NCBI RefSeq assembly: GCF_013283195.1
Contig: NZ_JABEKT010000005.1
Location: 50,684 to 114,683 of the forward strand
DNA length: 64,000 nt
Origin: Ensifer adhaerens
GTDB lineage: Bacteria > Pseudomonadota > Alphaproteobacteria > Rhizobiales > Rhizobiaceae
Direction: 5' to 3'
The notes under the pieces were generated by a model, which saw only the letters and a list, made by a program, of their open reading frames with translations, searched no databases and was not told the DNA's origin. Made by a program: the position numbers and the translations under genes. This document shows positions 36,139 to 44,314 of this stretch, one piece after another; the first letter of the stretch is position 1; the number at the start of each line of letters is the position of its first letter.

Positions 36139-37632
36139 ATGGATGCCGGCGGGAACAACACCGAAATGGCCAAGCGCATCTTTCCGCTGAACCTGAGCAG
36201 TTCAGCCACTCTGCAAAAGCTGGCGTCGACATTCCAACGGCTCCGGCTTGAAGTTCGGTTCATCATCATCGCCTCGTTTATCGTCGTGGCGCTGATGATC
36301 GCGCTCGCGATCTGGACGACAAGCCGCCTTGAGAGAACCGTGTTCAACAGCGTCGGCTCGCTCGGCGCCGCCTATCTTCAGACGTTCGTTGCACCGCTGA
36401 TCTCCGAGGAAGACATCAAGAGTGGCGTCCTTCCGCCCGTCGTAGAAGACAAGCTGAAGCTGCTTCTCGGCACCAGCGCTCTCGGTCAGCATGTGCACGA
36501 ACTGAAAATCTGGGGTCCCGACGGGGGCCTGATGTATTCGACGTCAGGCAAGCAGATCGACGAAGAGGTTGTCTTTGAAGAGCTGCAGCGTGCCTTGGCG
36601 GGAGAAATCGTCGTCTCTCGCACCATGATCGAGAAGCATGAATATACCGGCGAAGAGCAGCGCGGCATGTACATCGAGGTCTACGCGCCCCTCGTGCGCG
36701 ATGAGGCCGGCAAGGTGCTGGTGGTCGGCGAATTCTACGAGCGTCCCGATTTTCTGAGGGGTGAGCTGTCAACTGCCTGGCGCGAGACGGTCACCATCGT
36801 GCTCCTCGTTTCGGTGCCGATGCTGGCGCTGCTCTTCCTGATCGTGCGTAGCGGCAGCCTGCTCATCGATCGGCAACACGCGGCCATCCGCCACAGTCTT
36901 GGACGGGCACTTGAACTGTCCAACCAGAACCGTCGGCTGCGCGCAGCGGCAGAAACGGCCCGACTCGAGGCCGGCAAGCTCAATGAGATGATCCTCGACC
37001 AGATCGGATCCGATCTGCACGACGGCCCGGTCCAACTGCTGACCTTGCTCAAGTTGAAGCTCAGCGACATGGCCTCGCCGCCGACCGGCGGCCAAACCGC
37101 AGCGGCCATCAAGCCGCAAGAAATCGACAGGCTGGTCAGCACGGTTACGACGGTTCTTGAAGATCTGAGGAACATATCCTCCGATCTCGTGCTGCCGGAA
37201 CTCGACGACATGTCGCTGAACGATACGATCCTGCTCGCGGTAAGGCGGCATGTGGATCTCATAGGCCGCGATGTCGATGTGGTCGGGCTGATCGCATCGC
37301 AGAAGGTGGATGCACACCTGAACATCTGCGTCTATCGCTTCATCCAGGAAGCGTTGATGAACAGCGAACGGCATGCGCCGGGCAACGGCCAGCATCTGCG
37401 CTACGGCACGCGCCACAACCGTCTGTTCATTACAGTGGCCGATGTGGGCGACGCACCATCGACATCAGTGACCCCGCGCAGCACGGCGCGGACCGGGCTC
37501 GGTACCATCACGCAGAAACGCCGCATTCGCGCCTTTGGCGGCCGCATGCGGATGATCCGCCGGCCAAACGGCATGGTGGTGACCGCGGTTCTGCCGCTCG
37601 ATCACAGCGGCGGCCCGTTCGATCGTCCATAG
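36139..37632 (+). CDS. Sensor histidine kinase (HisKA_3, LuxR-type partner)
   Basis: Membrane histidine kinase of 497 residues. Hydrophobic segments near 42-62 and 215-236 flank a periplasmic sensor of about 150 residues. The dimerisation box QIGSDLHDGPVQLLTLLKLKL places the phosphorylated histidine at about residue 294; the HATPase part shows CVYRFIQEALMNSERHAPG (N box) and RTGLGTITQKRRIRAFGGRM (G box). This is the NarX/LiaS type that works with LuxR-family regulators, one of which converges from 38452. The ligand is unknown. Confidence 0.88.
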   Translation: MDAGGNNTEMAKRIFPLNLSSSATLQKLASTFQRLRLEVRFIIIASFIVVALMIALAIWTTSRLERTVFNSVGSLGAAYLQTFVAPLISEEDIKSGVLPPVVEDKLKLLLGTSALGQHVHELKIWGPDGGLMYSTSGKQIDEEVVFEELQRALAGEIVVSRTMIEKHEYTGEEQRGMYIEVYAPLVRDEAGKVLVVGEFYERPDFLRGELSTAWRETVTIVLLVSVPMLALLFLIVRSGSLLIDRQHAAIRHSLGRALELSNQNRRLRAAAETARLEAGKLNEMILDQIGSDLHDGPVQLLTLLKLKLSDMASPPTGGQTAAAIKPQEIDRLVSTVTTVLEDLRNISSDLVLPELDDMSLNDTILLAVRRHVDLIGRDVDVVGLIASQKVDAHLNICVYRFIQEALMNSERHAPGNGQHLRYGTRHNRLFITVADVGDAPSTSVTPRSTARTGLGTITQKRRIRAFGGRMRMIRRPNGMVVTAVLPLDHSGGPFDRP

Positions 37633-37676
37633 ATTTGGTTGATTGTTCGTCGACTTGCACAATCGCCGTCACGGCT

Positions 37677-37772
37677 CAGAGCGCCGCATTCGCGCGGAAT
37701 GCGGCGCTCTGGTGCATTGTTTCTGCAGCATCTTGTCCGCCTTCGGTGAAACCACTCGAAGGCAGGATGCTC
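37677..37772. repeat. Palindromic intergenic mosaic (RIME-like), copy B
   Basis: Between the converging kinase and regulator genes lies a perfect 15-bp stem (37677-37691 with 37697-37711, five-base loop) followed by a second imperfect palindrome (about 37728-37772, AGCATC...GATGCT arms around CTTCGGTGAAACCACTCGAAG). The two-palindrome layout and AGAGCATCCTGCC-type end resemble the mosaics at 19622 and 48931. It probably also terminates both transcripts. Confidence 0.6.
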
Positions 37773-38452
37773 TAGTTGATGCGCCGTGATGCGCCGCGCT
37801 CGGCAGAGCCGTCGGGCAGGACATCCAGGCGCTGCGCTGCCAGCACCACTTCCACACGGTTCCTGACATCGAGTTTCTGCATCAAGACCGTCATGTAATG
37901 TTTGACGGTCTTTTCGCTGATATCAAGACAGGCCGCTATTTCGCGGTTCGTGCTGCCACGCATGAGATGGCGAACGATCTGCTCCTCGCGCAGGCTCAGG
38001 CGTCGTTGTGCCTGAGACCGCCGGCGGATTTCCGCTGTTTTCATGGCCATGATGACCTTGGTCGCGAACCCCGCCGTGATGAACGTCTCGCCGTCATAGA
38101 CGGTGCGTATGGCCTCGTGAAGGTCGCTGGCGCTGCTGCCTTTCAGCACATAGCCAGAGACTCCGTAATTCAGGACTTGTATCGCGGTTTCAATGCTTGA
38201 ATTTGCGGTGAAGACGATGATCCGCGTGTCTTTGTATTTTTGCGCAACCAGCTCGATAGCCGCAATGGCGTCGCCGGGCATGCTCAAATCGAGCACGAGA
38301 ACTTGAGGTGAAAATTCTTCAACTATTTTCAAAGCATCGACCGCGTTTTCGCCCTTCGCGACGATCTCGAGGTCACTTTTTCCAGAATATAAACTGACCA
38401 GCCCTTCCAGAAGGATCGGATGGTCGTCAACAAATGCAACTGATATCGACAT
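37772..38452 (-). CDS. LuxR-family response regulator
   Basis: Two-domain regulator of 226 residues. The receiver has the acidic pocket FVDDHPILLEG, phosphoacceptor aspartate in VLVLDLSMPGD, FTANSS and the YVLKGSS lysine; the C-terminal LuxR HTH is LSLREEQIVRHLMRGSTNREIAACLDISEKTVKHYM-like. It converges with the HisKA_3 sensor kinase; the domain types match and the genes are end to end, so they are probably a cognate pair despite opposite strands. A CtrA-like TTAA-N7-TTAA sequence lies 65 bases upstream of its start. Confidence 0.88.
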   Translation of the reverse strand: MSISVAFVDDHPILLEGLVSLYSGKSDLEIVAKGENAVDALKIVEEFSPQVLVLDLSMPGDAIAAIELVAQKYKDTRIIVFTANSSIETAIQVLNYGVSGYVLKGSSASDLHEAIRTVYDGETFITAGFATKVIMAMKTAEIRRRSQAQRRLSLREEQIVRHLMRGSTNREIAACLDISEKTVKHYMTVLMQKLDVRNRVEVVLAAQRLDVLPDGSAERGASRRIN

Positions 38453-38903
38453 GGTCGTTGCTCTCCCTCCGCAACGAACATGCTAGTTCATCAGGTTCGC
38501 GTTTAAAAGAACACACTTAACTTCTAGTTAATTTAGAAAGTGAACGGATACCGCGGCGGCACGAACGAAGATACGGGTGGTACGTCTGAAACACAGCCGA
38601 AATATTCGCGTTGTGATCTAAGAAATAGACAAGCACCCTTTAGACGGGAACCCGTAAAATCCAGACTATTACAATCTTTACAATTGCTTATGCGACCAAA
38701 GGGTCACTCGGCTGGGCGCAACCCGGGAGGAGGGAAACGCGAGGCAGCGTTTTCTGGAGAATCTCGGTACATTTTAAGTAACGCCAGAATATTAGCCCAA
38801 AAATGTTTGCCGTCGCCGCCAATGATCACCCGAAAGTACTACGGATTTTAACCTTATTGCACAGCATTGGCAGAAAGACGCCGCCGACTGCAGCGTTAAA
38901 ATC
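38453..38903. other. Gene-poor AT-richer interval upstream of the response regulator
   Basis: No convincing gene was found in these 451 bases. The part nearest the regulator gene carries TTAA-N7-TTAA at 38517-38531 (spacer CTTCTAG), close to a CtrA box but lacking the final C. The rest (38540-38900) is less GC-rich than its neighbours and has an open frame of 103 codons with atypical composition and no ribosome-binding site, which I do not call. Confidence 0.4.
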
Positions 38904-40064
38904 CTAGAACTTCATGCCGGGGACAACCAAGGGATTGTCCGAAAGCGCCTGGGCATCGGGACGATCGATTCGCGGCTTTCCGGTGAAGGCATCGAAAAGG
39001 TCGCGCACGAAAGCTTCGCTCAGCCCCTTGGTGATCAAGACCATGCGTGTCCGCCGATCGACCGGATCCGGCCAGGCGGTCAGCCGCTCCGGGGTATGAA
39101 AGACGTTCTGCACGCCGTGAAGCACCAGCGGTCGCTCCGGGTTGTCGGAAACGGAGACGATCGCCTTCATCCGCAGCAGTTTTTCGCCATGGGCCGAGCG
39201 CAGGAGATCGATGAACATGTCGAGCGCCATCGGTTCGATCGGCCTGTCATGCAGGATGCTGAACGAACGAATGTCCGCACCATGACGGGTCACATCGTGG
39301 TGGTGGTGGTGGCCATGGTCGTGGTGATGGTGATGGTGATCCCCACCATGGTGATGGTGGTCGTGACCATGGTGGTCGTGGTCGTGATCCGCCTCGTCCT
39401 GCAGCCAGCGGCCGACATCGGCGATCTTCGAGGCCGGGTCATAGAGGCCGCAGGCAAATAGTTCACCCTTGCCCGCCTCGGGACCGTCTCCGTCGATGAA
39501 TGGCGCACGCGGATTGATCCCGCGCAGGCGCGACCGCAGCTCGTCCAGTTGCTTGCCATCGGCGAGGCCAGCCTTGCTGATGACGATGCGATCAGCGACC
39601 GCGACCTGCTTCAGCGCTTCCTCGTGGTTGGCAAGCGTCTGCAAGCCATTGACCGCATCGACCACCGTCACCACACCGTCGAGGCGGAAACTCTGGGCGA
39701 TTATCGGATTGCCGATCACCGACTGCAGCACCGGCGCCGGGTCGGCAAGCCCGGTCGTTTCGATGACGACGCGCTTCAGCGGCTTGATGCGCCCCGTCTG
39801 CATCCGGTCCATGAGGTCGGCAAGCGTATCCACCAGTTCGCCGCGCACCGTGCAGCACAGGCAGCCGTCGGAAAGCTCGATGACGCCGTCGCTCGAGGCT
39901 TCCACCAGGAGGTGATCGATCGAGACATCGCCGAACTCGTTGATGATCACGGCCGTGTCCGAGAGATCCGGATCCTTCAGCAGACGGTTCAAAAGCGTCG
40001 TTTTGCCCGCACCGAGAAAACCGGTCAGGATCGAAACCGGCACCGCCGGCAGTGGGCTAACCAT
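38904..40064 (-). CDS. COG0523 GTPase with His-rich loop (CobW/ZigA-like)
   Basis: P-loop GTPase of 386 residues: Walker A LTGFLGAGKTTLLN (residues 13-26), the metal motif GCLCC (C68, C70, C71), and the C-terminal CobW domain (ADIRSFSILHDRPIEP to the end). Between the domains is an exceptional metal-binding segment at about 228-260 rich in His and Asp (groups of three to six His). COG0523 proteins deliver zinc, or cobalt, to client metalloenzymes; CobW in B12 synthesis is one member, ZigA/ZagA another. No B12 gene is adjacent, so zinc handling is as likely. It is 12 bases after the carboxypeptidase gene, on the same strand, so possibly an operon. Confidence 0.85.
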   Translation of the reverse strand: MVSPLPAVPVSILTGFLGAGKTTLLNRLLKDPDLSDTAVIINEFGDVSIDHLLVEASSDGVIELSDGCLCCTVRGELVDTLADLMDRMQTGRIKPLKRVVIETTGLADPAPVLQSVIGNPIIAQSFRLDGVVTVVDAVNGLQTLANHEEALKQVAVADRIVISKAGLADGKQLDELRSRLRGINPRAPFIDGDGPEAGKGELFACGLYDPASKIADVGRWLQDEADHDHDHHGHDHHHHGGDHHHHHHDHGHHHHHDVTRHGADIRSFSILHDRPIEPMALDMFIDLLRSAHGEKLLRMKAIVSVSDNPERPLVLHGVQNVFHTPERLTAWPDPVDRRTRMVLITKGLSEAFVRDLFDAFTGKPRIDRPDAQALSDNPLVVPGMKF

Positions 40065-40076
40065 GGAAAACTCCGA

Positions 40077-41198
40077 TCAGAGGCTCGGCCGCGGCACCGG
40101 GATCGGCACATTGGCGACGTCGCCCTGGCCGGCCGGATCAGAGCCGGCCTTGGCCAGCTTGTCGCCGCTGCCGGGGATGAGGCCGGCAAAGGCCAGCTTC
40201 AGCGGGCGGTTGATCTCGTGGATGAACGGCGAAAGCAGCTTCTGCCGTCCGGCTTCGTCGCGACCTTCGCTGCGCACCTTGGCGGCGGCCTGCGAGCAGA
40301 TCTGCTTGCTGACGTCGGCAACCAGGTCGCGTGTTTCGCCATAGGGCGCAATCTGCACCAGCGATGGCTTGGCCGCTCCCGAGGTCGTCAGCGCCATTTG
40401 CAGCAGCCGCGCGGATTCATCGGCACGGGCGCCGAGGCTGTCCTCGCCAAGCACGACCGAAACGACGCTGCGGCCGTCGCGCGTCGCTGAGGAGACCTGG
40501 TTGAAACCGGACGCGCAGATGAAGCCGGTCTTCATGCCGTCAGCGCCTTCGAAGCGGCCGATCAGCATGTTGTAGTTCGGGTAGTCCTTCTTGCCGGTGG
40601 TAAATCCTTCCAGCGAGAAATAGGAAGCATATTCGGGAAACTCGCGCTTCAGCGTGATCGCCAGCACCGCAAGGTCGCGCGCTGTGGTGTACTGGCCCGG
40701 CCCCGGCAAGCCGTTGGCGTTGACGAAATGCGACGACGTCATGCCGATGCGGCGCGCCTCGGAATTCATCCGGTCGATAAAGGCGGGCTCGGAGCCACCA
40801 ACGGTTTCGGCGATCGCCACCGCCACGTCGTTGGCCGACTTCACCAGCATCATCTTCAGGGCGCTGTCGAGCGTCATCGCCTGGCCGGGCTTGTAAAACA
40901 TCTTGCTCGGCGGCTCGGAGGCGGCGTTCTTGGTCATCACGACCGGGCTCGTCAGCGCCAGCTGTCCCGATTTGATCGCCCGGAAGGCGGTATAGGCCGT
41001 CATCAGCTTGGTCAGCGATGCCGGATACCATTTCTGGAAGATATCCTGGTGCTCGTAAACCTTCAGTGTATTGACGTCGACGACGAGCCGCGGATTGGCA
41101 AATGCCGGCAAAGCCATGAGAAGGCTCGCGCAGGTGCCAGCCACGACACCCATTGCCTTTGCCTTGCCACGCGTGAAAAATCCTGCTGTCACTACCAT
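40077..41198 (-). CDS. D-alanyl-D-alanine carboxypeptidase (S11 PBP)
   Basis: Periplasmic penicillin-binding protein of 373 residues that trims the terminal D-Ala of peptidoglycan peptides. A signal peptide (VVAGTCASLLMALPAFA) precedes the S11 domain with PASLTKLM (S-x-x-K), VKSANDVAVAIAE (S-x-N) and GMKTGF (K-T-G). The C-terminal 90 residues (PFIHEINRPLKLAFA onwards) are a basic/Pro-rich extension instead of the usual amphipathic anchor, as in many rhizobial DacC/D proteins. The ATG at 41198 (MVVTAGFFTRGKAKAMG) starts a normal signal. Coupled closely to the COG0523 GTPase gene; diverges from the M20 amidohydrolase gene. Confidence 0.9.
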   Translation of the reverse strand: MVVTAGFFTRGKAKAMGVVAGTCASLLMALPAFANPRLVVDVNTLKVYEHQDIFQKWYPASLTKLMTAYTAFRAIKSGQLALTSPVVMTKNAASEPPSKMFYKPGQAMTLDSALKMMLVKSANDVAVAIAETVGGSEPAFIDRMNSEARRIGMTSSHFVNANGLPGPGQYTTARDLAVLAITLKREFPEYASYFSLEGFTTGKKDYPNYNMLIGRFEGADGMKTGFICASGFNQVSSATRDGRSVVSVVLGEDSLGARADESARLLQMALTTSGAAKPSLVQIAPYGETRDLVADVSKQICSQAAAKVRSEGRDEAGRQKLLSPFIHEINRPLKLAFAGLIPGSGDKLAKAGSDPAGQGDVANVPIPVPRPSL

Positions 41199-41338
41199 AG
41201 ACCTCGAAATTCCGCTGTTGCCTCGTCTCGTTCGGCTATTTAGCCTATATGGCGAGGAGATGGCAAAGCCCATTCATTGGCTGCTGCGCCAATCCACCGC
41301 AGATAGATGTGATCGAACAGACCGACAGGACGTATCTC

Positions 41339-42502
41339 ATGCCGATTCTCAACCGTGCCGCCGAACTGCAAAACGAAGTCACCGAATGGCGGCGTCATCT
41401 GCACAAGAACCCCGAGCTCCTGTTCGCGGTGGAAAATACGGCAGCCTTCGTCGAAAATAAACTGAAGGAATTTGGCGTTGACGAAATCGTGACTGGCCTT
41501 GGCCAGACGGGCGTCGTCGGCCTCATCAAGGGCAATCTCGGTCCCGGCCGCACCATCGGCCTTCGTGCCGACATGGATGCGCTGCCGATCACCGAGACCA
41601 CTGGCAAGCCCTGGGCGTCGGAAACATCCGGCAAGATGCACGCCTGCGGCCATGACGGCCACACCGCCATGCTGCTTGGCGCGGCCAAGTACCTGGCCGA
41701 GACGCGCAACTTTGCCGGCAGCGTCGCCGTGATCTTCCAGCCAGCCGAAGAAGGCGGCGGCGGCGGCCATGAGATGGTCAAGGACGGCATGATGGAGCGG
41801 TTCGACATCGCCGAAGTCTACGGCATGCACAATATGCCGGGCATGCCCATTGGTCATTTCGGCAGCCGCGTCGGCGCGATCATGGCGTCAACGGACGAGT
41901 TCACCATCACCATCAAGGGCCGCGGCGGCCATGCGGCCCAGCCGCACAAGACGATCGACCCGATCGTCATCGGCACCCAGATCGTCACCGCGCTACAGAC
42001 GATCGCGTCGAGAACCGTCGATCCGCTCGCATCGGTCGTCGTCTCGGTCACCACGTTCAACGCCGGCTTCGCCCACAACGTGATCCCGGAGGAAGCTGTG
42101 CTCGGCGGCACCGTGCGCACACTGAAGCCGGAAGTGCGCGATATCGGCGAGACCCGCATCCGGCTGATCGCCGAAGGCATCGCCGACGTCTATGGTGCCA
42201 CCGTCGACGTCTGGTACAGCCGCAACTATCCCGTGACCGTCAATCATGAGGACGAAACGGCCTACGCGCTGAAGGCGGCTGCCGAAATCGCCGGCGAAGG
42301 CAACATCAGGCCGTCGCTCGACCCGATGATGGGCGGAGAAGACTTCTCCTATATGCTGCTCGCCCGCCCGGGCGCGTTCATCTTCATGGGCAACGGCGAC
42401 ACCGCCGGGCTGCACCACCCCGCTTATGATTTCAACGACGAAGCGATCCCGCACGGGATCTCCTATTGGGTGAAACTCGCGGAAACGCGACTTGCCGCCT
42501 GA
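41339..42502 (+). CDS. M20-family amidohydrolase (hippurate-hydrolase-like)
   Basis: Metal-dependent amidohydrolase of 387 residues. RADMDALPITE, SGKMHACGHDGHTAMLLGAAKYLAE and IFQPAEEGGGGG hold the metal ligands and catalytic glutamate of M20D amidohydrolases; DPIVIGTQIVTALQTI and VIPEEAVLGGTVRT belong to the dimerisation/lid domain. Members cleave N-acyl amino acids or indole-acyl amides; the substrate is not evident. An Lrp regulator gene begins 22 bases after its stop on the same strand. Confidence 0.87.
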   Translation: MPILNRAAELQNEVTEWRRHLHKNPELLFAVENTAAFVENKLKEFGVDEIVTGLGQTGVVGLIKGNLGPGRTIGLRADMDALPITETTGKPWASETSGKMHACGHDGHTAMLLGAAKYLAETRNFAGSVAVIFQPAEEGGGGGHEMVKDGMMERFDIAEVYGMHNMPGMPIGHFGSRVGAIMASTDEFTITIKGRGGHAAQPHKTIDPIVIGTQIVTALQTIASRTVDPLASVVVSVTTFNAGFAHNVIPEEAVLGGTVRTLKPEVRDIGETRIRLIAEGIADVYGATVDVWYSRNYPVTVNHEDETAYALKAAAEIAGEGNIRPSLDPMMGGEDFSYMLLARPGAFIFMGNGDTAGLHHPAYDFNDEAIPHGISYWVKLAETRLAA

Positions 42503-42524
42503 GGCGCGGGCGGGAGGCGGCACC

Positions 42525-42989
42525 ATGCATCAGATCGACAAGATAGACCGTAGAATTCTCAACATCCTGCAGGCGGACGGCCGGATCACCAATCTGGAGC
42601 TTGCCGATCGCATCGGCCTGTCGCCGACGGCGACCAGCGAGCGGCTGCGCCGGCTGTTGAAGGAAGGCTATGTTTCGGGCTTCGGCGCCCGCCTCGATCC
42701 GCAGAAACTCGGCTTCGGCCTGCTCGTCTTCATCGAGGTCATGCTCGACAAGACGACGCCCGATGTCTTCGACCAGTTCGCGACCGCCATCAAGCAGGCG
42801 CCGGCCGTGCTCGAATGTCACATGGTCGCCGGCGGCTTCGACTATCTCGTCAAGACCCGCTTCGAGGATATGGCGGCCTACCGCAACTTCCTCGGCCAGG
42901 TGCTGTGGACGCTGCCGGGGGTCAAGGAGACCCGCACCTACGCCGTCATGGAAGAGATCAAGAACGACGGCCCGCTGCCGCTCGTTTGA
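42525..42989 (+). CDS. lrp: Lrp/AsnC family regulator
   Basis: Regulator of 154 residues. The N-terminal HTH MHQIDKIDRRILNILQADGRITNLELADRIGLSPTATSERL-type block is followed by the RAM ligand domain (LLVFIEVMLDKTTPD, VLECHMVAGGFDYLVKTRFEDM). GGGAGG sits before the ATG at 42525, whereas an upstream TTG frame at 42492 overlaps the amidohydrolase. The segment GYVSGFGARLDPQKLGFG resembles the global leucine-responsive Lrp more than specific AsnC proteins. Terminated by a 12-bp hairpin. Confidence 0.85.
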   Translation: MHQIDKIDRRILNILQADGRITNLELADRIGLSPTATSERLRRLLKEGYVSGFGARLDPQKLGFGLLVFIEVMLDKTTPDVFDQFATAIKQAPAVLECHMVAGGFDYLVKTRFEDMAAYRNFLGQVLWTLPGVKETRTYAVMEEIKNDGPLPLV

Positions 42990-42999
42990 ACAAAACAAG

Positions 43000-43038
43000 A
43001 ATGGTCCCGGGACCCGATCGGCACCCGGGACCATTTCC
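43000..43038. terminator. Bidirectional terminator between lrp and the alcohol dehydrogenase gene
   Basis: AATGGTCCCGGG (43000-43011) pairs with CCCGGGACCATT (43024-43035), 12 perfect pairs with a 12-base loop, followed by TCCG. It sits in the 56 bases between the two converging genes, so it can end both transcripts. Confidence 0.65.
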
Positions 43039-43045
43039 GACAAGC

Positions 43046-44095
43046 TTATGCCGCGTTAAGCGAAGCCATGTCGATGACGAAGCGGTAGCGCACGTCGCTC
43101 TTGACGACCCGCTCATAGGCTTCATTGATCTCCTGGATCTTGATCGTTTCGATCTCCGAAACGATGTCGTGCTCGCCGCAGAAGTCGAGCATTTCCTGGG
43201 TTTCCTTGATCGAACCGATCATCGAGCCGGAAATGCTGCGGCGCGCGGGCACCAGCGAGAAGGCATGCACCGGCACGGCATTTTCCGGGATGCCGACCAG
43301 CACGAAATTGCCGTCGACCTTCAGCAGGTTGACATAGGCGTTCCAGTCGATCTCGGCCGCCACCGTGCAGATAATCAGATCGAACGTGCCCTGCAGCGCC
43401 TTGAAGGTTTCCGGATCATTGGTGGCATAGTAGTGGTCCGCACCGAGCTTCAGCCCGTCTTCCTTCTTGGAAAGCGTCTGGCTGAGAACGGTAACATCAG
43501 CGCCCATGGCGTGGGCAAGCTTGACGCCCATATGGCCGAGACCACCCATGCCGACGATCGCGACCTTCTTGCCGGGACCAGCCTTCCAGTGACGGAGCGG
43601 CGAGTAGAGCGTAATGCCGGCGCACAGCAGCGGCGCCGCCGCATCGAGCGGCAGGTTTTCCGGGATCGACAGCACGTAGCCTTCCTTGACGACGATGCTA
43701 TCGGAATAGCCGCCCTGGGTCGCGGTCTTGCCGTCCGCCTCGAGGCCGTTATAGGTCACGACCAGACCCGGCATGTAATGTTCGAGATCGAGATCGCGCG
43801 TCGCACAGGTGGTGCAGGAATCGACGAAACAGCCGACGCCGGCGCGGTCGCCGACCTTGAACTTGGTCACCTTGGAGCCGACGGCGGTGACGATGCCGAC
43901 GATTTCATGGCCGGGAACCATCGGGAACACCGAGTTGCCCCATTCGTTGCGTGCCTGGTGAATGTCGGAGTGGCAGACGCCGCAATATTTGATGTCGATC
44001 ACCACGTCGTCGTCGCGCGGCTCGCGACGTTCGAAGGTGAAGGGCGTAAGCGGTTTCGACGCGTCGGTCGCCGCATATCCTCTTGCAATGGCCAT
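43046..44095 (-). CDS. NAD(P)-dependent zinc alcohol dehydrogenase (YahK-like)
   Basis: Medium-chain dehydrogenase of 349 residues. The catalytic zinc site is [14 protein letters not shown] and VPGHEIVG with a later cysteine; the Rossmann part has [17 protein letters not shown]. The structural-zinc loop ([21 protein letters not shown]) shows only three of the usual four cysteines. Homologues reduce or oxidise aromatic and aliphatic aldehydes/alcohols. The ATG at 44095 begins [16 protein letters not shown]. It is divergent from an AraC-family regulator, with direct repeats between them, the usual arrangement for autogenous control of such an enzyme. Confidence 0.9.
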   Translation of the reverse strand: MAIARGYAATDASKPLTPFTFERREPRDDDVVIDIKYCGVCHSDIHQARNEWGNSVFPMVPGHEIVGIVTAVGSKVTKFKVGDRAGVGCFVDSCTTCATRDLDLEHYMPGLVVTYNGLEADGKTATQGGYSDSIVVKEGYVLSIPENLPLDAAAPLLCAGITLYSPLRHWKAGPGKKVAIVGMGGLGHMGVKLAHAMGADVTVLSQTLSKKEDGLKLGADHYYATNDPETFKALQGTFDLIICTVAAEIDWNAYVNLLKVDGNFVLVGIPENAVPVHAFSLVPARRSISGSMIGSIKETQEMLDFCGEHDIVSEIETIKIQEINEAYERVVKSDVRYRFVIDMASLNAA

Positions 44096-44192
44096 CAGTC
44101 TGTCCTTCAATTTTGGGAGATGCGAAAAGCCGAGCGTTACCGGCAGATCGCAGGCAGGGACTATGCGTTCGCCATCGACAAAAGCGTTATCG

Positions 44193-44224
44193 CGATCCTG
44201 CAAAGTTTTTGCCCGATCCTGCAA
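44193..44224. promoter_or_regulatory. Direct repeats likely bound by the AraC-family regulator
   Basis: CGATCCTGCAA occurs twice (44193-44203 and 44214-44224), start-to-start 21 bases, two helical turns, in the 219-base interval between the dehydrogenase (minus) and AraC (plus) genes. AraC-family proteins commonly bind pairs of direct repeats at this spacing with two HTH motifs per subunit. Confidence 0.5.
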
Positions 44225-44314
44225 GAATGAAAAATGCATAATGGCAAGTACGCTCCGAAGCCCTATCTGAGCATAGCCTCACACAATGCTAAGCCACTGG
44301 AAAGACCAAAGAAT

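Noticed and set aside
38540-38851. 103-codon open frame upstream of the response regulator
   Set aside because: No ribosome-binding site, atypical composition and no family resemblance; not called.
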